Below, piece after piece: positions 1 through 5,487 of a stretch of 9,153 nt of DNA (position 1 is its first letter; each line of letters starts with the position of its first letter). The notes under the pieces were generated by a model. That model saw only the letters and a list, made by a program, of their open reading frames with translations, was not told the DNA's origin and searched no databases. A program made the position numbers and the translations under genes. Source of the DNA: JAGOQQ01 sp031973235. GTDB taxonomy: Bacteria; Patescibacteriota; Minisyncoccia; Phycocordibacterales; UBA9973. The stretch is from the NCBI GenBank assembly GCA_031973235.1, contig DALYDM010000022.1, positions 1 through 9,153 on the forward strand. The letters are read 5' to 3'.

Positions 1-126
1 ACCGTAAACCGACACAGGTAGTCAGGTCGAGTAGACCAAGGCGAACGAGTGAGAGGTCCCCAAGGAACTCGGCAAAAAAGCAGCCGTAACTTTGGGATAA
101 GGCTTGCCGCGCACATCACACAGAAT

Positions 127-237
127 GTGATGTGAAGATAAAAGTAAAAAGCTCAAAGCTAAAAGAAGAGAAATGCATTTTGTATTTCCTTTCAACTTTA
201 GACTTTAATCTTTCAACTTATAGACATCGCGCCCTGC
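127..237 (+). mobile_element. Inserted element in 23S helix 63 with 8-nt direct repeat
   Basis: Positions 110-119 (CGCACATCAC) are perfectly complementary both to 238-247 and, for eight bases, to 127-134. GTGATGTG occurs as a direct repeat at 127-134 and 238-245. Removing 127-237 leaves a perfect 10-bp hairpin with a 7-nt loop, a plausible ancestral helix 63. This pattern is what an insertion with an 8-bp target duplication would leave. The inserted part is mostly the heptad element described at 131-223. It encodes no protein I can support, so it would have to be moved in trans or arise by another route. The RNA could stay as a helix 63 expansion or be cut out; the sequence does not decide. 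The repeat could also have arisen by slippage. Confidence 0.55.
131..223 (+). repeat. Heptad-core-heptad repeat element, copy 1 (in 23S rRNA)
   Basis: The core GAAATGCATTTTGTATTT (170-187) is identical to 2845-2862. One base downstream, five consecutive 7-nt units each beginning with CT fill 189-223 (for example CTTTCAA, CTTTAGA). On the other side, reading the complementary strand from 165 down to 131, there are again five 7-nt units each beginning with CT (for example CTTTTAG, CTTTGAG). The arms are partly complementary, so the transcript can form a long imperfect hairpin with the core near its tip. Layout and spacing match copy 2, although the heptads themselves differ in sequence. Confidence 0.7.
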
Positions 238-404
238 GTGATGTGCGTGGCCGCAGCGAAAGTATTCCTGGCAACTGTTTATCAAAAACACAGCTCCCTG
301 CGAACTCGCAAGAGGATGTATAGGGGGTGACACCTGACCAATGCCAGAAGGTCAAATATCGGTGGTGATTGTCGCAAGACATGAGCTGACTGATATAAGC
401 CCTG

Positions 405-439
<35 letters not shown>

Positions 440-658
440 TCACTACATTTCATTGAAGTGTAGTGAAGGACTGGGACCGTCATAGAAAAAGATAAACAAT
501 TGATCAAAAGTGTGATGAAGTTATACCAAACAAAAAGCTACCTTGTTGTGCAGTAATGCATAGCAAGTCCAAATATGGCTATCGAGAGACCAGCGCCATA
601 CATCCTAATTTCTTTTTTGAAATGGATGAAGATAGAGTCCTTCTTTTAGGTACAGAAG
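440..658 (+). other. Structured 219-nt insertion in 23S at E. coli position 1931
   Basis: The insertion separates CCTAAGGT (ending at 439, E. coli U1931) from AGCGAAGTACC (starting at 659); joining them restores the near-universal core sequence. The 5' flank ends in U and the insert ends in G, as group I introns require, and this is a known group I insertion site. Visible helices are 440-447/459-466 (8 bp at the very 5' end), 542-552/557-567 (11 bp capped by a GUAA tetraloop), 574-579/595-600, 601-605/624-628 with 608-612/619-623, and 465-472/636-643 (8 bp). The stretch 629-640 resembles the group I S element, but I could not find a convincing P3, P4 or full P7. No room for an endonuclease gene. 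It is either a divergent intron or another kind of intervening sequence. Confidence 0.8.
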
Positions 659-1321
659 AGCGAAGTACCTTGTCGGGTAAGTTCCGACGCGCACGAATGG
701 TGTAATGACTGGGAAACTGTCTCGGGGACCTGCTCGGTGAAAATACAATACCGGTGAAGATGCCGGTTACCTGCAGTTAGACGAAAAGACCCTAGAAGCT
801 TTACTACATCTTGATATTGAGTATGTTTATTAAATGCGTAGCATAGGTGGGAGAGGTTATGTGCATCATCTCGGTGATGTAATACTCGTCAGTGAAATAC
901 CACTCTTTTAATGGGCATATTCTAATCTCTACGGCAAAAACGGAGAGAGACAGTTTCTGGAAGGTAGTTTTACTGGGGCGGTACCCTCCTAAAAAGTAAC
1001 GGAGGGGTTTATTAAGGTCAGCTAGGCGCGAATGGAAACCGTGCCGATAGTGTAAGGGCACAAGCTGGCTTGACTGTAAGAGGTACATCTCGAGCAGGTG
1101 CGAAAGCAGAACCTAGTGAACCGATGGTACGCATTAGATGCGGCCGAAGATTAACGGATAGAAGCTACTCCGGGGATAACAGGCTAGTTCCGCCTAAGAG
1201 TTCATATCGACGGCGGAGTTCGGCACCTCGATGTCGGCTCACCTTATCCTGGTGGTGGAGAAGCTACCAAGGGTATGGCTGTTCGCCATTTAAAAAGGTA
1301 CGCGAGCTGGGTTCAAACCGT

Positions 1322-1792
1322 GAGGAAGTTGAGATAAGAAGTAAATTTATTTACATTTTGTTTTGACTGACTCACAGTTTGAATCCGTTGAGGGAAGTAT
1401 TTGTAAAAATACTTATGTTTACAGAGACAAGACCATGAATGTACAGTGTGTACATTTCACGGCGGCCCCACACTAGTAATAGTGAGGGGAGAAGTTGACT
1501 TATATCGGTAAAATCCGAATCGCAGATTGTCGCGGATAAAACGCGGATAATCGCTGATGGACAATACCGAGGGAAGAGTGGAAGAAGAGTGTCACATTGG
1601 CCGAGAGTACTCGGCATAAGTGTTCGCTACGCTCCCTTACCCGTAGAGACTGAATGTCAAACATCTTGAAAGAGATGAAGTTACAGTCCAATCCTCGTAG
1701 TAATACGAGAAAAACATACTCATATCTCTTCGTCGATATATGAGTATGGCCCCACGTCGCTTTTTCAAAAAGCTATGCGGGGCAAGTAGGTG
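1322..1792 (+). ncRNA. Group I intron in 23S at E. coli position 2593
   Basis: Self-splicing intron inserted between AAACCGT (ending 1321) and CGTGAGACAGG (from 1793), the classic L2593 site. Pairings seen: P3 TTGAC 1495-1499/GTCAA 1656-1660; P4 TCGGTA 1505-1510/TACCGA 1565-1570; P5 1514-1516/1559-1561 with a repeat-like extension; P6 GGGA 1571-1574/TCCC 1633-1636 with inner hairpin 1600-1605/1610-1615; P7 GACTG 1648-1652/CAGTC 1684-1688, plus G1646-C1689 with A1647 bulged; P8 1662-1666/1673-1677; P9 1694-1699/1704-1709 with GUAA loop; further 3' hairpins 1715-1725/1738-1748 and 1749-1753/1779-1783. P1 pairs exon 1318-1321 with GCGG 1462-1465 through a terminal U-G, and the adjacent CACG (1458-1461) pairs with the 3' exon CGTG (1793-1796) as P10, fixing both splice sites. 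It ends in G1792. No homing endonuclease is encoded. Confidence 0.95.
1519..1560 (+). repeat. Dispersed repeat forming the P5 extension of the intron
   Basis: ATCGCAGATTGTC (1519-1531) recurs exactly at 2694-2706 beyond the 5S gene. The following CGCGGATAA unit occurs twice (1531-1539 and 1542-1550), and the arms pair to lengthen P5. The core intron helices lie outside it, so the repeat seems to occupy a tolerant peripheral loop. Confidence 0.6.
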
Positions 1793-2086
1793 CGTGAGAC
1801 AGGTTGGTCTCCTATCTACTGCAGGCGTTGATTCTTGAGAAGATTTGCCCCTAGTACGAGAGGACCGGGGTGAACTGACCTCTGGTGTACCTGCTGTTTT
1901 GCCAAAAGCAATGCAGGGTAGCTATGTCGGGAATGGATAACCTCTGAAAGCATCTAAGAGGGAAGCCAGCTTCAAGATTAGGAATCGTTTAAGAAGCGTG
2001 AGAGATGATCACGTTGATAGGCGCTAGGTGTACGTACAGTAATGTACTCAGCCGAGGCGTACTAATGTTTCGATTCCTATTAGGAA

Positions 2087-2372
2087 CTTTGAAAATCACT
2101 ATTATGACAACAACTATTTAAGCATTCAAGTATAAATAGTACATTTTGCAAAATCACAAAAACATATTCGGGTACCCTTGTATTTGGTGAGGATGAATCG
2201 ATGGAATGGAAAACAATGTGGAAACGTTGCCGTTCAGAGAGATCATTTGAGGCATAGAGGCTTCATGCATCTATACAAACCAAGGAGTAGGGCATAGTTC
2301 TTTGAAGATGTAACAAAATTCATCTTTTTAATTATGCTATAGGCGTGCTGAGATACATGCCCCCGGATTTCA
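2087..2372 (+). other. Internal transcribed spacer between 23S and tRNA-like gene
   Basis: No gene is recognised in these 286 nt. Small hairpins are visible: 2113-2120/2133-2140, CAATGT 2214-2219/ACGTTG 2224-2229 with a GGAA tetraloop, and a long one pairing GCATAGTT with AATTATGC (about 2292-2338) that encloses AAGATG/CATCTT. GGGCAT near 2290 could instead pair with ATGCCC near 2357. This could be precursor structure used for rRNA processing or hold an unrecognised small RNA. I looked for RNase P RNA, tmRNA and SRP RNA signatures and saw none. Confidence 0.5.
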
Positions 2373-2456
2373 GGTCTCGTAGCTCAGTCTGATAGAGCGT
2401 AGTACCAGTGCCAGGAGCTGGTTCTGAGGTCACGGGTTTGAATCCCGTCGAGATCA
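2373..2456 (+). tRNA. tRNA-like gene with extended anticodon arm, identity unassigned
   Basis: A cloverleaf can be drawn: acceptor GGTCTCG 2373-2379/CGAGATC 2449-2455 with one G-U pair, D stem GCTC 2382-2385/GAGC 2395-2398, variable loop AGGTC 2427-2431, T arm ACGGG-TTTGAAT-CCCGT 2432-2448, and discriminator A2456. No CCA is encoded. The arm lengths are those of a class I tRNA except the anticodon arm, where 2400-2408 pairs with 2418-2426 over nine positions (one T-T mismatch and a terminal T-G) around a 9-nt loop TGCCAGGAG. This is 10 nt longer than normal. Read with T2409 as U33 the anticodon would be GCC (Gly); closing a T-G pair gives a 7-nt loop with CAG (Leu) but no U33. Neither fits the rest well. 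It may be a working unusual tRNA, a degenerate one, or a tRNA-shaped processing signal between 23S and 5S. Confidence 0.75.
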
Positions 2457-2546
2457 CGAATGTGTAGGAGAAATGTGTGGAACGGGGAACGGATTATAGT
2501 ATCCCCTTTATACTTGAGTGCTTAAATGATGAACTAAACAATCACT
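2457..2546 (+). other. Spacer between tRNA-like gene and 5S rRNA
   Basis: No gene seen. A short hairpin pairs GGGGA (2484-2488) with TCCCC (2502-2506). It is not followed by a T-run, so it is more likely a processing structure than a terminator. Confidence 0.4.
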
Positions 2547-2687
2547 AAATCGAACATTTAGTGTTGGTGATCTATCGTAAGGGAAACACCTCTTTCCATT
2601 CCGAACAGAGAAGTTAAGCCTTACTGAGCCGATGATAGTCTTCGGGCAAAAGTAGGTTGTCGCCAACACCAAGTGTTCGATTTTTTT
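2547..2687 (+). promoter_or_regulatory. Precursor helix around 5S rRNA, with T-run
   Basis: AAATCGAACA (2547-2556) is the exact reverse complement of TGTTCGATTT (2674-2683). The bases in between continue into helix I of 5S with one A-C mismatch, giving a nearly continuous helix of about 21 bp. This is the kind of precursor stem that ribonucleases cut when releasing 5S. Seven Ts at 2681-2687 follow, so it may also act as a first weak terminator. Confidence 0.6.
2561..2669 (+). rRNA. rrf: 5S ribosomal RNA
   Basis: Conserved 5S blocks are clear: CCATTCCGAACAGAGAAGTT (2597-2616), then GCCGATGATAGT and GTAGGTTGTCGCC near the 3' end. Helix I pairs GTGTTGG 2561-2567 with CCAACAC 2663-2669, which sets both ends to within a few bases. 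It is the last gene of the rRNA operon, downstream of the tRNA-like gene. Confidence 0.95.
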
Positions 2688-2693
2688 GTTTGT

Positions 2694-2735
2694 ATCGCAG
2701 ATTGTCACCGATAATCCACAGATACACACAGATAC
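2694..2735 (+). repeat. Second copy of the ATCGCAGATTGTC repeat
   Basis: Positions 2694-2706 match the group I intron P5 extension exactly; after this the copy diverges but keeps CGATAA-type units and a doubled CAGATACA. It lies between the 5S gene and the operon terminator and codes for nothing visible. Confidence 0.55.
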
Positions 2736-2761
2736 AACTTCAACAATTTTTATGCTGAATT

Positions 2762-2796
2762 AAAAAACCCTAGTACTATTAGTGCTAGGGTTTTTT
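2762..2796 (+). terminator. Strong intrinsic terminator of the rRNA operon
   Basis: CCCTAGTAC (2768-2776) pairs with GTGCTAGGG (2782-2790) around a TATTA loop, flanked by six As and six Ts. The A/T tails make it work in either direction, but the rRNA operon on the + strand is the obvious substrate. Confidence 0.9.
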
Positions 2797-2798
2797 AA

Positions 2799-2807
2799 TG
2801 TTATAAT
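2799..2807 (+). promoter_or_regulatory. Candidate extended -10 promoter for the envelope gene run
   Basis: TGTTATAAT is a perfect extended -10 (TGnTATAAT). No good -35 is seen, as that position lies in the preceding terminator; extended -10 promoters can do without one. Transcription starting about 7 nt downstream would place the heptad element in the mRNA leader. Confidence 0.5.
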
Positions 2808-2809
2808 TT

Positions 2810-2898
2810 AAATAAGTTTGTAGTTGTTAGTTTCTAGTATCTAGGAAATGCATTTTGTATTTTCTACTTACTACTTTCTACTTACTACTAACTACTCT
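2810..2898 (+). repeat. Heptad-core-heptad repeat element, copy 2 (gene leader)
   Basis: The core 2845-2862 is identical to 170-187 in the 23S insertion. Five heptads beginning with CT follow at 2864-2898 (such as CTACTTA, CTACTAA), one base after the core, as in copy 1. The complementary strand read from 2844 to 2810 gives five more heptads beginning with CT (such as CTAGATA, CTAACAA). The two arms can pair imperfectly, keeping the CTA triplets in register. The last heptad ends two bases before the ATG at 2900. Confidence 0.7.
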
Positions 2899-2899
2899 T

Positions 2900-3688
2900 A
2901 TGACTTGGGCAGGCAAAAGACAATTCATGTATCTTTCACTCGTACTCCTTATTATTTTTGGAGTTCTTTTTGCGATTATTTATCCAAAAATCTCAGTACC
3001 TGCTACATGTACAGATGGCAAAAAAAATGGATCTGAGTTGGGAGTAGATTGCGGTGGAACATGTTCATTGATGTGTGCGTCCGAGACAAGAGAGCTCATA
3101 GTTGTTTGGGCGCGGGCATTTGAAGTAGCACCTGGCGTGTATCATGTTGCTTCTTACATCGAAAATCAAAATGTGGACGCAGCGGTAAAAAGTGTTCCAT
3201 ATCAATTTAAATTATATGATGAAAAAAATGTTGTGATCACGTCTCGAGAGGGAGTGGCATCAATATTGCCAAATGGACATACAGTTATTTTTGAAGAAGC
3301 ACTTTCAACTGGCGGAAACAGAATACCAAAAATCACACGTTTTGAATTTACAAAAAAGCCAATTTTTTGGAAAACTTCACCAGCATACAAAGAAGCTCGT
3401 GTTGTCGAAAAAGATAAGGGTTTTGGATCACTTGAGACCGTACCCAAGGCATACGCCACACTTCGCAATGAATCATTTATTGATGTTGGAAGATTTCAAG
3501 TGATGGCTGTTTTATATGATCAGTTTGATAATGCAGTTGGTGTTTCTAAGACAATTGTAGATGGCCTCCCAAAGCAAACTGAAACAAAAGTATATTTTTC
3601 TTGGCTGACGCCATTTGAGAAAAGTGTGCAAACACTCGAAATAGTTCCAATAATTGACCCATTTACCCTCGGAGAAAAACTGTACTAA
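2900..3688 (+). CDS. Membrane-anchored protein with CxDG...DCGGxC motif, function unknown
   Basis: A 262-residue protein. I chose ATG 2900; an upstream in-frame TTG at 2855 would make a heptad repeat coding, with a low-complexity Leu/Thr/Tyr leader, which is unlikely. A short basic N-terminus (residues 1-8) precedes one hydrophobic segment (about 11-30), so the protein is likely anchored with the rest outside the membrane. Residues 37-59 carry a CxDGxKNGxExGxDCGGxC motif (Cys 37, 51, 55, with Cys 59 following), a pattern familiar from cell-surface proteins of several bacterial groups, probably disulfide-bonded or metal-binding (inference). The remainder looks beta-rich with no second membrane segment. 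It ends five bases before rodA and is probably co-transcribed with it, which suggests an envelope role. No specific function can be given. Confidence 0.88.
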   Translation: MTWAGKRQFMYLSLVLLIIFGVLFAIIYPKISVPATCTDGKKNGSELGVDCGGTCSLMCASETRELIVVWARAFEVAPGVYHVASYIENQNVDAAVKSVPYQFKLYDEKNVVITSREGVASILPNGHTVIFEEALSTGGNRIPKITRFEFTKKPIFWKTSPAYKEARVVEKDKGFGSLETVPKAYATLRNESFIDVGRFQVMAVLYDQFDNAVGVSKTIVDGLPKQTETKVYFSWLTPFEKSVQTLEIVPIIDPFTLGEKLY

Positions 3689-3693
3689 AACCA

Positions 3694-4836
3694 ATGCCGT
3701 TATTTTTAAGAAAAATTCAAAGTGGAGCATCTTCGGGTATGGACTGGCTTTTGGTGAGTGCCATAATACCTTTAGTGGGGTCAGGACTTATAACAATGAA
3801 GTCTTTTGTTGGTGACGGTGCATATTTTGAAAAGCAATTACTCTGGATCGGAATTTCATTTACAATTTTCTTTTTATTATCCACTGTTGATTTTAGATTT
3901 TTAAGAAGGACTGATGTACTTGTGACGCTCTTTCTGAGCTTTATGGGAATACTTCTTATTTTGTTTGTGCTTGGAAATACAGTGAAAGGTGCTCAAAGTT
4001 GGTTTTCATTTGGAGGGTTCGCGTTCCAGCCATCAGACATGACTAAGCTTGTCGTGATACTTGTGCTCGCAAAATATTTTTCAAGACGTCACGTAGAAAT
4101 TGCTCATGTGAAGCATTTGTTTGTGTCAGCACTGTATGCGTTCGTGCCATTTTTCTTAGTGTTTTTACAACCGGATTTTGGATCAGCAATGATTATTTTT
4201 TTTATTTGGCTTGGTATGACACTCGTTTCAGGTATCTCAAAAAAACATCTAGCGATTGTGTTTGGTCTCGGACTGGTTACATTTGTGTCGCTTTGGATTT
4301 TTGTATTCCAACCATATCAAAAGGCTCGTATTTCAAACTTCCTTAATCCTTACGCAGATATTCGAGGAACTGGATACAATGCCTACCAATCTACAATTGC
4401 GGTTGGTTCCGGGCAGTTTTTGGGCAAAGGGGTAGGGTATGGCACACAATCTCGACTACAGTTTTTGCCAGAATATGAGACAGACTTCATATTTGCCGCC
4501 TTCGCAGAGGAGTGGGGTTTTGTGGGTGTAATGCTTTTGTTTGTGTGTTATGGAATCGTAATTTGGAGAGTTCTTGCAACAGCGTTGCTCGGAGTGACAA
4601 ATTTCGAAATGCTTTTTGGTATGGGAGTTGCGATTTATTTGATGAGCCATTTTATTATTAATGTGGGGATGAATATCGGTGTGATGCCGGTGACGGGAAT
4701 CACGTTACCATTTCTTAGTTACGGAGGTTCACACTTGCTCACCACATTTACTGCACTTGGAATATTGATGGGCATGCGACAATATAGACTTTCGACACAC
4801 AGAGATAGTATGAAAAACGAGTTTCTGGGAATTTAG
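3694..4836 (+). CDS. rodA: Rod shape-determining protein RodA (SEDS peptidoglycan glycosyltransferase)
   Basis: A 380-residue multi-pass membrane protein of the SEDS family, which polymerises lipid II into glycan strands together with a class B penicillin-binding protein. Family motifs in order: QPSDMTKL (from residue 112), QPDFGSA (from 159), NPYADIRGTGYNAYQS, GTQSRLQFLPE, ETDFIF with Asp264 in the place of the catalytic Asp (E. coli RodA D262), and PVTGITLPFLSYGG (332-345). The GTQSxLxFLPE segment favours RodA over FtsW. Length is normal for RodA. ATG 3694 lies five bases after the preceding stop, with no Shine-Dalgarno sequence. No cognate penicillin-binding protein is in the window. The PAP2 phosphatase gene follows after 35 nt. 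FtsW remains a less likely alternative. Confidence 0.95.
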   Translation: MPLFLRKIQSGASSGMDWLLVSAIIPLVGSGLITMKSFVGDGAYFEKQLLWIGISFTIFFLLSTVDFRFLRRTDVLVTLFLSFMGILLILFVLGNTVKGAQSWFSFGGFAFQPSDMTKLVVILVLAKYFSRRHVEIAHVKHLFVSALYAFVPFFLVFLQPDFGSAMIIFFIWLGMTLVSGISKKHLAIVFGLGLVTFVSLWIFVFQPYQKARISNFLNPYADIRGTGYNAYQSTIAVGSGQFLGKGVGYGTQSRLQFLPEYETDFIFAAFAEEWGFVGVMLLFVCYGIVIWRVLATALLGVTNFEMLFGMGVAIYLMSHFIINVGMNIGVMPVTGITLPFLSYGGSHLLTTFTALGILMGMRQYRLSTHRDSMKNEFLGI

Positions 4837-4850
4837 TTTGTTTTTAAGAG

Positions 4851-4866
4851 TTTTCAATCTACACTA
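4851..4866 (+). repeat. Fragment shared with the secF leader repeat
   Basis: The 16 bases here match 6487-6502 with one difference (TTTTCAATCTACACTA versus TTTTCTATCTACACTA). It lies six bases before the PAP2 start codon, and probably represents a remnant of the same heptad leader found before secF. Confidence 0.45.
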
Positions 4867-4871
4867 TATAT

Positions 4872-5423
4872 ATGGACGCATTACTTTTCTTTCCAACAAT
4901 TCAATTTGAATCAGTTTTTTTGCAATCATCTGTCATTTGGCTTGCGACAGGATTTGGTACGCTCGTAGTAATACTCGCAGTCTTTTTTGTGCTCTTTCAT
5001 AACGATACATATGCTCACAAAGAGAATCCAATCATGATGGCAAAAGCAAAATTATTTGAGCTTGTCACCGTGTTTGGATCAGTTTTTATGTCATGGGCAC
5101 TGGTTGTGATTTTGAAATGGCTAGTATCTTCACCCAGACCTTTTTTATATTTTGATGCCATCAACCCACTTTTTTATTATGGCGGTTATGACTCATTTCC
5201 TTCTGGACATGCGACATTTTTTTCTGCACTTGCGACTGCGCTGTGGTTTTATCATCCACGGATGGGTACAGTCTATTTTATAATTGCTCTTGTTATTGGT
5301 TTTGCCCGAGTGGTATCCGGAGTCCATTTTCCAATCGATATTGTGGGTGGATTTGCACTTGGAATACTGACTACATACGCGATTCACCATGCTCTTAAAG
5401 TTGCAAAGCTTGTCAATAAGTAA
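4872..5423 (+). CDS. PAP2-family membrane lipid phosphatase
   Basis: A 183-residue integral membrane protein with all three signatures of the type 2 phosphatidic acid phosphatase superfamily: KWLVSSPRP (residues 82-90), PSGH (110-113) and ARVVSGVHFPID (145-156, the SRx5Hx3D motif with Ala for Ser). In this family His152 is expected to be the nucleophile and His113 the proton donor. Hydrophobic segments are evident at about 20-42, 64-82, 115-127, 133-147 and 155-172. Members dephosphorylate isoprenoid or glycerolipid phosphates on the outer face of the membrane. Its position directly after rodA suggests an undecaprenyl-diphosphate phosphatase that recycles the cell-wall lipid carrier, like BcrC, but this is inference from context. 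ATG 4872 has no Shine-Dalgarno sequence; an AT-only run TATATAT precedes it. Confidence 0.92.
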   Translation: MDALLFFPTIQFESVFLQSSVIWLATGFGTLVVILAVFFVLFHNDTYAHKENPIMMAKAKLFELVTVFGSVFMSWALVVILKWLVSSPRPFLYFDAINPLFYYGGYDSFPSGHATFFSALATALWFYHPRMGTVYFIIALVIGFARVVSGVHFPIDIVGGFALGILTTYAIHHALKVAKLVNK

Positions 5424-5427
5424 CGGC

Positions 5428-5456
5428 TTGCCGATAGTGTAAAATAAGCATACAAT
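5428..5456 (+). promoter_or_regulatory. Candidate internal promoter for secD
   Basis: TTGCCG (5428-5433) and TACAAT (5451-5456) are separated by 17 bases, matching the sigma-70 consensus at four and five of six positions. It lies between the PAP2 stop and the secD start, so secDF may have its own transcript. Confidence 0.45.
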
Positions 5457-5487
5457 AGCCATATTATTGGGTAATTTTCGGTAATGT

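Noticed and set aside
132..323. Open reading frame through the helix 63 insertion
   Set aside because: It runs from repeat sequence into conserved 23S sequence and has no protein-like features.
586..640. Group I P7 for the 1931 insertion, pairing 586-591 with 635-640
   Set aside because: Only three contiguous pairs plus bulges are possible, and P3 and P4 partners are missing, so I did not call it a group I intron outright.
1070..1366. Open reading frame of 98 codons inside 23S
   Set aside because: It translates the most conserved part of 23S rRNA; it is a chance frame.
1372..1691. Minus-strand frames in the group I intron as a possible homing endonuclease
   Set aside because: They are short, lie across core ribozyme helices and show no LAGLIDADG, GIY-YIG or HNH motif.
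2409..2417. Assigning the tRNA-like gene as tRNA-Gly(GCC) or tRNA-Leu(CAG)
   Set aside because: GCC needs a 9-nt loop and the end of the acceptor does not fit Gly; CAG lacks U33 and the gene has no long variable arm as Leu would.
2855..2899. TTG start extending the first protein gene upstream by 15 codons
   Set aside because: These codons are the heptad repeat itself and give a low-complexity leader; ATG 2900 gives a normal basic-plus-hydrophobic N-terminus.
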